From Actinomycetota bacterium (GTDB taxonomy: Bacteria; Actinomycetota; Acidimicrobiia; Acidimicrobiales; Ilumatobacteraceae): 61,944 bases of DNA. The first letter of the stretch is position 1. Each line of letters starts with the position of its first letter. The stretch covers positions 1 through 61,944 of the forward strand of contig JACQZX010000078.1 in assembly GCA_016213665.1 (NCBI GenBank), read 5' to 3'. The notes under the pieces were generated by a model. The model searched no databases. It saw nothing but the letters and a program-made list of their open reading frames with translations, and was not told the DNA's origin. This document shows positions 22,264 to 30,707 of the stretch, one piece after another. Made by a program: the position numbers and the translations under genes.

Positions 22264-22485
22264 TCAGTGGCCGGGCGTCTCCATGTCGACCTCACTGCCA
22301 AGCCGGAGCCGCGTCGCGCGGCCCTGCGGATCCAGGTCGAAGACCACCCGTTGGCCCTGACGAAGCATGCGGAAGATCGAGCCATTCAACGCATCGTCGG
22401 CGAGGTCGACCTCGATCAAGTCGGTGTCGCGCAGCACCGTGCCATCGCCGGAGGTGGGGTCGTAGCTCTTGATCACACCCTGCAC
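22264..22485 (-). CDS. small degenerate cold-shock-domain-like protein
   Basis: A 73-residue protein from GTG 22485, 11 nt after the rpmB stop. An AAGG ribosome binding site overlaps the end of rpmB, so it is probably co-translated with L28. The pattern [43 protein letters not shown] matches the length and spacing of a CspA-type OB fold. However, the aromatic RNP1 (KGFGFI) and RNP2 (VFVHF) residues that stack on nucleic acid are replaced by SGDGTVL and IEVDL. RNA binding is therefore doubtful. A longer frame upstream is out-of-frame shadow of rpmB. Confidence 0.6.
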   Translation of the reverse strand: MQGVIKSYDPTSGDGTVLRDTDLIEVDLADDALNGSIFRMLRQGQRVVFDLDPQGRATRLRLGSEVDMETPGH

Positions 22486-22496
22486 TGGAATAGCCT

Positions 22497-22688
22497 TCAG
22501 CCGGCCTTGGCGATCTTGCCGCTCTTGATGCAGCCGGTGCACACATAGAGCCGCTTGGGGGCGCCACCGACAAGCGCGCGGACCCGCTGAATGTTGGGGT
22601 TCCAGCGACGCTTGGTGCGACGATGCGAGTGCGACACACTCATGCCCCACGAGGGGCCCTTGCCACACACTTCACAAACAGCTGCCAT
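22497..22688 (-). CDS. rpmB: 50S ribosomal protein L28 (bL28), zinc-binding form
   Basis: A 63-residue protein with the L28 opening [20 protein letters not shown] and basic core [15 protein letters not shown]. Four Cys (CEVC and CTGC) make it the zinc-binding C+ form. A reverse-strand TATCAT (22733-22728) could be its -10, giving a leader of about 30-35 nt with a GGAAGAAG purine stretch upstream of the ATG. It is followed by the cold-shock-like gene. Confidence 0.96.
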   Translation of the reverse strand: MAAVCEVCGKGPSWGMSVSHSHRRTKRRWNPNIQRVRALVGGAPKRLYVCTGCIKSGKIAKAG

Positions 22689-22831
22689 GTCGTACTTCTT
22701 CCAGGAGCGATCGAAACGAGCGCAGGGATGATACCAGCGCTCCCGGTGCGTTCCAGCGCTATCTTCCAGGCCTGATCGCCGCCCTTGTCCGACTCGGGAA
22801 TGCGGCCGCCGGTATCGGTAGTCTTGCGGCC
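22689..22831. other. 143-bp divergent intergenic region between rpmB and the DAK2 gene
   Basis: It holds the putative rpmB -10 (TATCAT, reverse, 22733-22728) and the DAK2 -10 (TAGTCT, 22819-22824, 7 nt before GTG 22832). No conserved RNA structure or further gene was recognised. Confidence 0.5.
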
Positions 22832-24538
22832 GTGGCGACTCTGGAACGGTTCAGCCCCGATGCGCTGCGCAAGACGGTGATCACGTTTCGCGACGCAATG
22901 AAGGCGCACGCAGCTGGCATCAACCGACTGAACGTTTACCCCGTCCCCGACGGCGACACGGGAACCAACATGGCCCGCACACTCGACGCCGTCGTTGCCG
23001 AGCTCGACGATGCCGACCACGCGCTGGAGCCGACCTGCAACGCGATCAGCCACGGCAGCCTGATGGGTGCACGCGGTAACAGCGGTGTGATCCTCAGCCA
23101 GATCCTGCGGGGCATCGCGGCGACGCTGAAAGAGGCGACCGAGGGGACTGCCCTCAAGGTCGCCGAATCCCTGAAGGCGGCTTCCGCGGCGGCTTATCTG
23201 TCGGTGTTGCGCCCGATCGAAGGCACGATCCTCACCGTGGTTCGCGAGTCGGCCGATGCTGCGCATGCTGCCGCCCACGAGGGCGAGTCGTTGGTGGGGG
23301 TGCTGCGCGCCGCCCGTGTCGCGGGTAAATCGGCGCTCGATCGCACGCCCGACATGCTTCCGGTGCTGAAGGACGCCGGCGTGGTCGATGCCGGTGGCGC
23401 CGGTTTCATGCTGTTGCTCGACGCGGCGTTGAACGTCGTCGATGGAGTGCCGATTCCGGAGCCCGAAGACATCGAAGGCCCGTCGGCCGAGCAGTTGGAG
23501 GCTGCCGCTCACCGGCACAACAGCAGCGGGGTCGACGTCAGCGAATTGCGCTACGAGGTCATGTACTTTCTCGACCTCGACGATGCCAAAATCCAAGACT
23601 TCAAGGAGGGTTGGGGCGAGATCGGCGACAGCATCGTGGTCGTCGGCGGCGACGGATTGTGGAATTGCCACGTGCACACAAACGACATCGGAGCTGCCGT
23701 TGAAGTGGCACTCGACCTCGGCGGTAGACCGAAACAGATCCGCATCACCGACCTGTTCGAGGAGATGGAGCAACTGGGCGGCGAGGCGCATGCCGGTCGC
23801 GAGGCGGCGCTATCTGCTGCGCCAGGCGCTGGCCGCGAACACGGGCATGCGCCGCGCGCCGGCGCCGGTCTGCCACCGGTCACCTGTGCGATCGTCGCCG
23901 TGTCGAGCGGTGACGGCATCTCCGAGCTTTTCGGTCAGTTGGGTGTGCAGGGCGTTGTGGTCGGTGGCCAGACCCTGAACCCGTCGACTGCGGAGCTGCT
24001 CTCGGCGGTCGAGGCCGTCAATGCCGCGCAGGTAATCGTGCTGCCGAACAACAAGAACATCATCCCTGTCGCGCAGCAACTGAACGATCTCACCAGCAAG
24101 CAAGTTGTGGTAGTGCCGACCAAGAGCATGCCCGAAGCCCTCGTCTCGCTGGTCGTGTACGACCCCGAGGCCGACGCGGTGGTAAATGCGGAAGCTATGA
24201 ACGAGGCGACCGCGTCGTTGATCACCGGCGAGGTCACACAGGCCGTGCGCAATTCAGCGAGTGAAGCCGGTCCGATCAACGAAGGCGACTGGATAGGCAT
24301 TGCGCGCGGCGCCGGCATTGTTGCTGTCTCGGGCACCCTCGACGGAGCCACGGTTGCACTTCTCGAGGTGCTCGTTGAACCGGGCCGCGAGATTGTCACC
24401 ATCGTCGAGGGCCTCGATGCAACCGCCGGCCACACCGATGTCATGCACGCGTGGCTGGACGAACATCGTCCCGACGTGCAGGTGGAGGTGCACCGCGGCG
24501 GCCAGCCGTTGTACCCCTATCTCTTCGGCGTTGAGTAG
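22832..24538 (+). CDS. DAK2/DegV-fold kinase-like protein (FakA/YloV family)
   Basis: A 568-residue protein from GTG 22832. The DhaL-type N-terminal domain shows [18 protein letters not shown] (Mg2+-binding Asp residues, near residue 40), [19 protein letters not shown] and [13 protein letters not shown]. The middle and C-terminal parts follow the YloV/FakA pattern, including [13 protein letters not shown] and [12 protein letters not shown]. FakA phosphorylates fatty acids with a partner FakB; in actinobacteria the role is less clear. The order DAK2-recG-rsmD-coaD is widely conserved, and a coupling to lipid synthesis (plsX, acpP downstream) is plausible. Confidence 0.88.
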   Translation: MATLERFSPDALRKTVITFRDAMKAHAAGINRLNVYPVPDGDTGTNMARTLDAVVAELDDADHALEPTCNAISHGSLMGARGNSGVILSQILRGIAATLKEATEGTALKVAESLKAASAAAYLSVLRPIEGTILTVVRESADAAHAAAHEGESLVGVLRAARVAGKSALDRTPDMLPVLKDAGVVDAGGAGFMLLLDAALNVVDGVPIPEPEDIEGPSAEQLEAAAHRHNSSGVDVSELRYEVMYFLDLDDAKIQDFKEGWGEIGDSIVVVGGDGLWNCHVHTNDIGAAVEVALDLGGRPKQIRITDLFEEMEQLGGEAHAGREAALSAAPGAGREHGHAPRAGAGLPPVTCAIVAVSSGDGISELFGQLGVQGVVVGGQTLNPSTAELLSAVEAVNAAQVIVLPNNKNIIPVAQQLNDLTSKQVVVVPTKSMPEALVSLVVYDPEADAVVNAEAMNEATASLITGEVTQAVRNSASEAGPINEGDWIGIARGAGIVAVSGTLDGATVALLEVLVEPGREIVTIVEGLDATAGHTDVMHAWLDEHRPDVQVEVHRGGQPLYPYLFGVE

Positions 24539-24563
24539 TTCGGCCCGAGTGACGCGGCGTTGA

Positions 24564-26714
24564 ATGGCTGAGCCGATCGCTCCTGGTCCGCTCACGCTGC
24601 GCGAGTTGTCCGAGATTGGCATTGATCGGCTGAAGGGTGTCGGTGACAAGAAGTTGGCGTCGCTGCGCGAGGTCGGTATCGAATCCGTGCTCGACCTGCT
24701 CGAGACCTACCCGCGCCGCTGGGTCGATCGCACCGATGAGTGCCGCGTCAGCGATCTGCAGGCAGGCGTGGAATCACTCGTGCTGGTCGCGGTGCGCAGC
24801 GTGACCAAGCGGGTCGCTCGCAATCGGCGAACGATCGTCGAAGCGCTGGTCGGTGACGGTAGCGGGCGGGTCCACGTCGTCTTCTTCAACCAGCCGTGGC
24901 GAGAACGCCAGTTGCGCGAAGGCCTACAGGTGGCGCTCTTCGGCAAGCCGGAGCTCTACCGCGGTGGCCTACAGTTGACGAACCCGATTGTCGACCTGAT
25001 CGGTGACCGCACCGGGCGCATCGTGCCGATCTATCCGCAGAGCGAGAAGGCGGCACTGAGCACTTGGGAGATCGCAGGTTGGGTGGAGGATGCGCTGCGC
25101 AGGTGTGAAGCGCGAGGCGTTGCGGATCCGGTGCCAGCGGGAGTTCGCCAACGGGTCGGCTTGATCGATCGTCATCAGGCACTGAAGAGCATTCACCTGC
25201 CGGAAACAATGGCCGACAAAGCGCAGGCGCGTCGCCGTCTCGCCTTTGATGAACTGCTGCGCGTGCAAACCGTGCTGGTGATGCGCAAACGAAGGCTGGA
25301 ACGCGAGTCGCGCGGAATTCGACATGATGTGAGTGGCGAACTCACCGCCCGCTTGCGAGCGTCGTTGCCATATCAGCTCACCGGCGCGCAGAGCCGTGTA
25401 GTCGCCGAGATCGAGGCCGACCTTGCCGGGCCCCATCCGATGCATCGCCTGCTGCAAGGCGATGTCGGGTCCGGCAAGACGTTGGTCGCGGTGAGCGCAC
25501 TTCTCGCAGCTGTTCAAGGGGGCCACCAGGGTGCGCTGATGGCACCGACGGAGGTGCTCGCCGAACAGCACGCGGCGAGTGTGCGCAGCTTGTTGCAAGG
25601 CGTCACCGTTCCCGACCCGGGCAACCTGTTCGGTGACCGGCCGCTGCGCGTCGCACTGCTCACCAACCGGGTTGCCGGTAACGAACGTCGCGAGATCCTC
25701 ACCGCACTCGCCGAGGGTGCGGTCGATATCGCCATCGGCACCCACGCGCTCATCCAGGAAGGCGTGCAGTTCCACAGCCTCGGTGTTGTGGTGGTCGACG
25801 AACAGCATCGCTTCGGTGTCGAGCAGCGCGCCGCGTTGCGCTCGAAGGGAGATGGCGACCTGGTGCCCGATGTGCTGGTGATGACGGCAACGCCGATTCC
25901 GCGCACGGCGGCGATGACGGTCTACGGCGATCTCGATGTAAGCGTGCTCGACGAAATGCCACCGGGCAGAACTCCGATCGCGACGCATTGGGCCGAAGGG
26001 CCATTGCTCCAACAGGCGGCATGGGCAGCAGTGCGCGAGGAGGTCGCTGGTGGCCGACAGGCGTATGTGGTGTGTCCATTGATCGAGGAAAGCGAGAAGC
26101 TGGAAGTTGCGAGTGCACAGGAGACGTTCGAGTGGCTGACGCTTGACGAACTGAAGGGTCTGAAATTGGCGCTGCTGCACGGCCGCATGCCAACGTCGGA
26201 GAAGGAGGCGACCATGGATCGCTTTCGCCGAGGGGAGGTCGATGTCCTGGTGGCGACGACCGTGATCGAGGTCGGTGTCGATGTGCCGAACGCGACGGTG
26301 ATGGTGATCCTCGACGCCGACCGCTTCGGTATCGCCCAGCTCCATCAGCTGCGCGGCCGGGTCGGGCGTGGCGAACACAGGTCACACTGCTGGCTGCTCA
26401 CACAACAGAACGCCGACTCTGGTGCCGGCAATCCGCGGGTTGAAGCGCTCGTGGCCACGACCGACGGCTTCGAGCTTGCCGAGGTCGATCTCGAGTTGCG
26501 CGGCGAGGGCACGCTGATGAACACCGCGCAGAAGGGCCGCAGCGACCTGCGCCTGGCTTCATTGCGCCGCGACCGCGAGTTGGTGGTGCAAGCGCGAGCG
26601 GCCGCATTCGAGCTCGTCGACAACGACCCGCTGCTTGACACCAACCCGATCCTGCTCGACGAGTTGCGTCTGCTGTTCACAGCCGACGACGAGGCGTTCC
26701 TGTTCAAGAGCTAG
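24564..26714 (+). CDS. recG: ATP-dependent DNA helicase RecG
   Basis: A 716-residue SF2 helicase. The N-terminal wedge/OB region (RLKGVGDKKLASLREVGI, then the beta-barrel GRVHVVFFNQPW) binds branched DNA. The motor follows: Walker A LLQGDVGSGKTLVA, motif Ia APTEVLAEQHA, DEQHRFGV in motif II, MTATPIPRTAAM in motif III, and the helicase motif region LLHGRMPTSEKE to HQLRGRVGRG. It remodels stalled forks and recombination intermediates. It sits 25 nt after the DAK2 gene. Confidence 0.96.
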   Translation: MAEPIAPGPLTLRELSEIGIDRLKGVGDKKLASLREVGIESVLDLLETYPRRWVDRTDECRVSDLQAGVESLVLVAVRSVTKRVARNRRTIVEALVGDGSGRVHVVFFNQPWRERQLREGLQVALFGKPELYRGGLQLTNPIVDLIGDRTGRIVPIYPQSEKAALSTWEIAGWVEDALRRCEARGVADPVPAGVRQRVGLIDRHQALKSIHLPETMADKAQARRRLAFDELLRVQTVLVMRKRRLERESRGIRHDVSGELTARLRASLPYQLTGAQSRVVAEIEADLAGPHPMHRLLQGDVGSGKTLVAVSALLAAVQGGHQGALMAPTEVLAEQHAASVRSLLQGVTVPDPGNLFGDRPLRVALLTNRVAGNERREILTALAEGAVDIAIGTHALIQEGVQFHSLGVVVVDEQHRFGVEQRAALRSKGDGDLVPDVLVMTATPIPRTAAMTVYGDLDVSVLDEMPPGRTPIATHWAEGPLLQQAAWAAVREEVAGGRQAYVVCPLIEESEKLEVASAQETFEWLTLDELKGLKLALLHGRMPTSEKEATMDRFRRGEVDVLVATTVIEVGVDVPNATVMVILDADRFGIAQLHQLRGRVGRGEHRSHCWLLTQQNADSGAGNPRVEALVATTDGFELAEVDLELRGEGTLMNTAQKGRSDLRLASLRRDRELVVQARAAAFELVDNDPLLDTNPILLDELRLLFTADDEAFLFKS

Positions 26715-26757
26715 CCCACCCCAACGGCGCGCATCGGCGGTGGCGCGCTTGATGCGG

Positions 26758-26934
26758 CTAATCGTCGTCGGGCAGCACCAGGTCCCAGCGGTCGCGGCAG
26801 TCTTCGCAGCGGTAGGCGACGATGTCGCCTGGCAGCCACATCTCGTCGGCCCCGAATGACTCGCGCGGCTTGCTGAGCAGGTGGCAGCGGCCGCCGCAGT
26901 CGACGCAGATGATGGTGGGTTCCGGCGTCAGCAC
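26758..26934 (-). CDS. small zinc-ribbon-like protein
   Basis: A 58-residue protein from GTG 26934, opposite in direction to recG and rsmD. It contains CVDCGGRC and, 23 residues later, CEDCRDRWDLVL, spacing that fits a zinc ribbon. The C terminus is acidic (LPDDD). Length and Cys pattern resemble small actinobacterial proteins of unknown role. The start is uncertain since no ATG is available and no -10 fits well. Confidence 0.55.
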   Translation of the reverse strand: MLTPEPTIICVDCGGRCHLLSKPRESFGADEMWLPGDIVAYRCEDCRDRWDLVLPDDD

Positions 26935-26952
26935 CGCCGTAGTCTGCCCGCA

Positions 26953-27471
26953 ATGCGTGTGATCGCGGGCGAGTTCGGGGGACGTAAGTTGATCGCGCCG
27001 GAAGGCACCGTCACCCGCCCGACCACCGACAAGGTGCGCCAGGCGTTGTTCAACTCGCTTTCCAGCATCGACGTCATCGAGGGCGCGGTGGTGGCCGATC
27101 TCTATGCCGGCAGCGGTGCCCTCGGTATCGAGGCTTTGTCTCGGGGCGCCGAGCGATGCCTGTTTGTCGAGCGAGATCGGGCGGCGCTCACGGCATTGCG
27201 CGCCAATATCGCCGCGCTCGGTATCGAAGCCCGTTGCGCGGTGCACGCCTCGGATGTGATCGCCTGGGTGCCGGCGATGCGAAACGTCGATGTCGCCTTC
27301 ATCGACCCGCCGTATGCATTCGATGCCTGGCCGGCGCTGTTGGCGAAGGTCGATGTTGCGCTGGCGGTTGCCGAGGCCGACGATCCGGTGACCGCCCCCG
27401 CAGGGTGGACCCAGCTGCGTAGTCGCCGATACGGACGCACCTGGGTGACGACGCTGCAACGGCTAGCGTGA
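26953..27471 (+). CDS. rsmD: 16S rRNA (guanine966-N2)-methyltransferase RsmD
   Basis: A 172-residue protein starting at ATG 26953 (MRVIAGEFGGRKL), which sits 7 nt after a TAGTCT -10 at 26940-26945. The family markers are RPTTDKVRQALFNSL, the SAM-binding DLYAGSGALGIEALSRGA and the catalytic DPPY near residue 117. It methylates G966 in helix 31 of 16S rRNA. The gene is followed by coaD 7 nt downstream, the classic pairing. Confidence 0.94.
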   Translation: MRVIAGEFGGRKLIAPEGTVTRPTTDKVRQALFNSLSSIDVIEGAVVADLYAGSGALGIEALSRGAERCLFVERDRAALTALRANIAALGIEARCAVHASDVIAWVPAMRNVDVAFIDPPYAFDAWPALLAKVDVALAVAEADDPVTAPAGWTQLRSRRYGRTWVTTLQRLA

Positions 27472-27478
27472 CACCGAG

Positions 27479-27961
27479 ATGGCGACCGTTCTCTACCCCG
27501 GCAGCTTCGATCCGCTGCATCTTGGTCACATCGATGTGATCGAGCAGTCGGTGGCACTTTTCGGCAAGGTCATCGTCGGGGTCATGCACAATCCGTCGAA
27601 AGAGAACGGGATGTTCACGGTGGACCACCGCATCTCGATGATCAAGGCCAGCATTTCCTACCTGCCGTCGGTGAAGGTGGTCGGGTTCGAGGGTTTGGCA
27701 GTCGACGCCGTCAAGCAGGTCAAGGCGGCCTTCATCGTGAAGGGTCTGCGAACTGGCGGCGACTTCGAGGTCGAACAACAGATGGCGCACACCAATCATG
27801 CAGTCAGCGGGGTGCGTACCGTTTATCTGCCGTGCAAGCCGGCATTGGTGTCGATCAGTAGTCGCTTCATCCGTGAGATTGCACAGTACGGTGGCGATGT
27901 CACCTCACTGGTTCCTGCTCCGGTTGCCAGTGAGTTGGCGAAACTCTTCCCGAAGAAGTGA
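27479..27961 (+). CDS. coaD: phosphopantetheine adenylyltransferase
   Basis: A 160-residue nucleotidyltransferase with the HxGH motif in YPGSFDPLHLGHIDVI (residues 6-21) and the closing ISSRFIREIAQYGGDV of the PPAT family. GLRTGGDFEVEQQMAHTN forms the substrate pocket. It adenylates 4'-phosphopantetheine in CoA synthesis, so it supplies the prosthetic group later moved to AcpP and to the carrier protein at 60.9 kb. TAGCGT at 27464-27469 is 9 nt upstream. Confidence 0.96.
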   Translation: MATVLYPGSFDPLHLGHIDVIEQSVALFGKVIVGVMHNPSKENGMFTVDHRISMIKASISYLPSVKVVGFEGLAVDAVKQVKAAFIVKGLRTGGDFEVEQQMAHTNHAVSGVRTVYLPCKPALVSISSRFIREIAQYGGDVTSLVPAPVASELAKLFPKK

Positions 27962-27983
27962 ACGACAAGATGAATGACCGCCC

Positions 27984-28586
27984 ATGAGCTACAACGACGG
28001 ATACGACGACGACGAATACGACGAGGAGGTCCTCGAGGACTCCGACGCCTTCGTTCGTGGCACCCACGGTTACGTCGGTGACGCCGAGGCGCTCTTGCGG
28101 CGTGCTGTCGATGTGATCGCCACCGCCCCGACGATGCCGTTGTCGTCGTCTCCGCGAATCGATCGCGACGAGATCATCGAACTGCTGGAGGAGGCACTCG
28201 CCCGGCTGCCCGACGAGATGCGCCAGGCGCGGTGGATGATCAAGGAGCGTCAGGAGTTCGTCGCCAAGACCCGGCGCGAGGCCGACGAGTTGCTCGAGTC
28301 CGCGCGTGTCCAGGCCGAGCGTATGGTGCAGCGCACCGAAGTTGTGCGCGCCGCAGAGCAGCGTGCCCGCGGCATCAGTGAGGCCTCCGAGACAGATGCC
28401 CGCCGCCTTCGCCACGAGACCGAGGACTTTCTCGATCAGCGGCTGGCCAGCTTCGAGATCTTGCTCGACAAGCTCAGCAAGACTGTGCAGGCCGGCCGAT
28501 CGCGATTGGCAATCGGCGAACACCGAGACGTCGAAGAGGTCGATGACGACGACCCCACGAAGGCGTTCTTCGACCAAGACCGGTAG
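27984..28586 (+). CDS. sepIVA: SepIVA-like coiled-coil septum protein
   Basis: A 200-residue acidic protein with a long helical coiled-coil from residue about 55 (RDEIIELLEEALARLPDEMRQ) to 170, rich in Arg/Glu/Ala. The N terminus is Asp/Glu/Tyr-rich (YDDDEYDEEVLEDSD). It matches the DivIVA-domain protein that mycobacteria encode in the same position before DUF177, rpmF and rnc, where SepIVA is needed for septation. Database labels as 'ATP synthase subunit b' reflect only coiled-coil similarity. The identification rests on composition and synteny. Confidence 0.7.
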   Translation: MSYNDGYDDDEYDEEVLEDSDAFVRGTHGYVGDAEALLRRAVDVIATAPTMPLSSSPRIDRDEIIELLEEALARLPDEMRQARWMIKERQEFVAKTRREADELLESARVQAERMVQRTEVVRAAEQRARGISEASETDARRLRHETEDFLDQRLASFEILLDKLSKTVQAGRSRLAIGEHRDVEEVDDDDPTKAFFDQDR

Positions 28587-28591
28587 AGCCG

Positions 28592-29125
28592 ATGAACCCG
28601 TTGCTGGTCAACGCCGCCGACCTGCTCCGCCGCCCGGGCAGCGATCGCGTCCTCGAGTTGACGTTGCCGCTTGCCGAGATCGATGTCGTCGACCCCGCTC
28701 GTTTCGTCGCCGGCGCGGAAGTGGCCGTACGGCTGAAGTTGGAGTCGTTGAGCGATGGCATCGTCGTTGTGGGCGAGCTGCAAACCCCCTGGATCGGTAC
28801 CTGTCGTCGGTGCCTGCTGCCCACGAGCGGTGTCGCCGTCAGTGATGTTCACGAGTTGTACCAGCGGGTCGTCTCGGCCACCGATGCGTTCGAAATCGTC
28901 GGTGACCAACTCGACCTGACGCCTGCTGTGCGCGAGTTGGTGATGCTGGATGCGCCGACAACGCCGTTGTGCCGCCCCGACTGCGCCGGGCTCTGCCCAG
29001 AATGCGGCATCAACCGCAACGATGAAACGTGCGCGTGTGTCGCCCCCGCCCGTGATAGCCGGTGGGCTGCTCTCGAAGCGCTTGGCGGTCTCACGGGCGT
29101 CGGCGAGTCGGGCACCGGCGAATGA
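28592..29125 (+). CDS. DUF177 (YceD) protein linked to large-subunit ribosome and rpmF
   Basis: A 177-residue protein 5 nt after the SepIVA-like gene. It shows the DUF177 pattern: LPLAEIDVVD, TPWIGTCRRCLLP, and the C-terminal CRPDCAGLCPECGINRNDETCAC with six Cys, probably a zinc site. Members sit before rpmF across bacteria; plant and cyanobacterial homologues act in 23S rRNA accumulation, which is a reasonable but unproved role here. Confidence 0.88.
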   Translation: MNPLLVNAADLLRRPGSDRVLELTLPLAEIDVVDPARFVAGAEVAVRLKLESLSDGIVVVGELQTPWIGTCRRCLLPTSGVAVSDVHELYQRVVSATDAFEIVGDQLDLTPAVRELVMLDAPTTPLCRPDCAGLCPECGINRNDETCACVAPARDSRWAALEALGGLTGVGESGTGE

Positions 29126-29134
29126 GGTGGCGGG

Positions 29135-29234
29135 CAGGTTTCAAGCAACCTGGAAGCACCGCTAACCTCTCATAGTTCGTGTGCGCCGGGAGCGTCCCGC
29201 CGCAATCCCGTAACGCCCCGATTTCGGAGTCACC
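29135..29234 (+). promoter_or_regulatory. rpmF upstream region with promoter and small inverted repeats
   Basis: The 109-bp gap before rpmF holds TTCAAG (29140-29145) and TAACCT (29163-29168) with 17-bp spacing, a possible -35/-10 pair. A 6-bp inverted repeat (29135-29140 with 29147-29152) overlaps the -35. A second 5-bp repeat lies at 29187-29199 in the leader. CGGAG at about 29225 serves as ribosome binding site. Confidence 0.4.
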
Positions 29235-29414
29235 ATGGCTGTTCCCAAGAAGAAGAAGTCGAAGTCCAAGACGCGTAGTCACCGTGCCGGTGCTTGGCGA
29301 CTCGCGGCACCCGCGCGCAGCATCTGCCCGCGCTGCTCGGCGGCGAAAGTGCCTCACACCGTTTGCCCGAGCTGCGGTTGGTACAAGGACCGCGTCGCCG
29401 TCGAAGTCGGCTGA
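29235..29414 (+). CDS. rpmF: 50S ribosomal protein L32 (bL32), zinc-binding form
   Basis: A 59-residue protein starting MAVPKKKKSKSKTRSHR at ATG 29235. The C-terminal half has CPRC and CPSCGWYKDR, a zinc ribbon typical of the C+ form. A CGGAG site precedes the ATG by 6 nt. It is followed by plsX with a gap of 11 nt, the usual order. Confidence 0.97.
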   Translation: MAVPKKKKSKSKTRSHRAGAWRLAAPARSICPRCSAAKVPHTVCPSCGWYKDRVAVEVG

Positions 29415-29425
29415 GTAACAACCGC

Positions 29426-30394
29426 ATGTTGCCGGTCGCAGTCGATGCGATGGGTGGCGACCGAGCGCCCGGCGACATTCTTGCGGGGGCGCATGCCGCC
29501 GCCGCAGTGGGTATCCCCGTCGTCCTCGTCGGGCCTCACGGGCTTGAAGGTTGTGGCGACTTACCCCTGATCGAAGCCTCGGAGGTCATCGAGATGCACG
29601 ACGATGCGGCCCAAGGCGTGCGCCGCAAGAAAGACTCCACCCTCGTTCGTGCCGCCGAAGCCGTACGCGATGGCAAGGCCAGCGCGATGGTGTCTGCCGG
29701 AAACACCGGCGCAACGATGGCCTCGGCGCTGCTGCGCATGGGAAGGGTCCGCGGTGTCAGTCGCCCCGCCATCGCGACGCCGATTCCGGTGCCTGGCGAG
29801 CGGCCGAACCTACTTCTCGATGCGGGTGCCAATGCCGAGGTGCAAACTGAATGGCTGGTTCAGTTCGCGCAGATGGGAGCGATCTACGCTCGCCATCGGT
29901 TCGGCATCGCGCAGCCCACGGTTGGGTTGCTTTCGATCGGCGAGGAACCAGGCAAGGGCGACACACTGCGCAAGGAGGCTTTCGAGTTGCTCGAGAGCGC
30001 CGGCGGCATCGAATTCGTCGGCAACGTCGAGGGCCGCGACCTGATGCGCAAGACGGCCGACGTGATCGTGACCGACGGATTCACCGGCAACGTCGCGCTC
30101 AAGACATTGGAGGGCGGCCTCAAGACCCTGTTCACCGCCCTGCTGTCAGCCTTCGCGAGTTCCCCCGAATACAAGCAGGCGGCCGACGCGCTGCTGCCGG
30201 CGCTACTGCCGCTGCACGCGCAGATGAGTCCCGACACATACGGCGGGGCGGTGTTGCTCGGTGTCGATGGTATTTGCATAATCAGCCACGGCTCGTCGGG
30301 TGAAACGGCGATGTTGAACGCGATCAAGCTCGCCGACGAGATGGTGCGTGCCGGCCTGGTGGCCGAGATCACGGCGGCTTTCGCCACTCGCTAG
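29426..30394 (+). CDS. plsX: phosphate acyltransferase PlsX
   Basis: A 322-residue protein from ATG 29426; an upstream open stretch belongs to another frame of rpmF. Signatures are AVDAMGGDRAPGDIL, VSAGNTGATMASALL, RPAIATPIPV, DAGANAE, and DVIVTDGFTGNVALKT. The end includes GGAVLLGVDGICIISHG. It makes acyl-phosphate from acyl-ACP for phosphatidic acid synthesis at the membrane, using the product of the next gene. Confidence 0.96.
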   Translation: MLPVAVDAMGGDRAPGDILAGAHAAAAVGIPVVLVGPHGLEGCGDLPLIEASEVIEMHDDAAQGVRRKKDSTLVRAAEAVRDGKASAMVSAGNTGATMASALLRMGRVRGVSRPAIATPIPVPGERPNLLLDAGANAEVQTEWLVQFAQMGAIYARHRFGIAQPTVGLLSIGEEPGKGDTLRKEAFELLESAGGIEFVGNVEGRDLMRKTADVIVTDGFTGNVALKTLEGGLKTLFTALLSAFASSPEYKQAADALLPALLPLHAQMSPDTYGGAVLLGVDGICIISHGSSGETAMLNAIKLADEMVRAGLVAEITAAFATR

Positions 30395-30406
30395 CCCGCC
30401 GTTCGC

Positions 30407-30412
30407 TAGCCT
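30407..30412 (+). promoter_or_regulatory. -10 element of acpP
   Basis: TAGCCT lies 7 nt before ATG 30420, in the 25-bp gap after plsX. It suggests an internal leaderless promoter giving acpP-rnc transcripts independent of plsX. Confidence 0.5.
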
Positions 30413-30419
30413 CAAGGTC

Positions 30420-30707
30420 ATGAAGCAAACTGACAGCGCTCCTCTCGACCGCAACGGCGTCTTCGAAATCGTGCGTGCCAACCTCGCCGACATACTCGAG
30501 ATCGACCCGTCGACGATCAGCGAAGGTCAGTCGTTCGTCGACGACCTCGACGCCGATTCGCTGGCGTTGATCGAGTTGGTCGAAGGCCTCGAAGAAGACC
30601 TCAGCGAACGTTCCGTCGGCTTCCGTATCGAGGACGAAGACCTCGTCGACCTGAAGACCGTTCGAGACGCGGTCGACTACGTGTACGACCGCGTCAAGGG
30701 CAGCTGA
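30420..30707 (+). CDS. acpP: acyl carrier protein
   Basis: A 95-residue protein, slightly longer at the N terminus than E. coli ACP. The phosphopantetheine site is DADSLALIEL, Ser near residue 47, preceded by FVDDL. The helical C terminus ends YDRVKGS. It carries fatty acyl chains for synthesis and for PlsX. Its stop overlaps a CTG that may start rnc. Confidence 0.93.
   Translation: MKQTDSAPLDRNGVFEIVRANLADILEIDPSTISEGQSFVDDLDADSLALIELVEGLEEDLSERSVGFRIEDEDLVDLKTVRDAVDYVYDRVKGS

Noticed and set aside
24969-26378. 469-codon reverse frame inside recG
   Set aside because: RecG motifs are complete on the forward strand and the antisense product has no recognisable features.
26935-26952. Shared bidirectional -10 between the zinc-ribbon gene and rsmD, like those at 8.4 and 15.8 kb
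   Set aside because: The reverse hexamer is TACGGC, lacking the final T, and lies only 1 nt from GTG 26934, so it does not fit the pattern.
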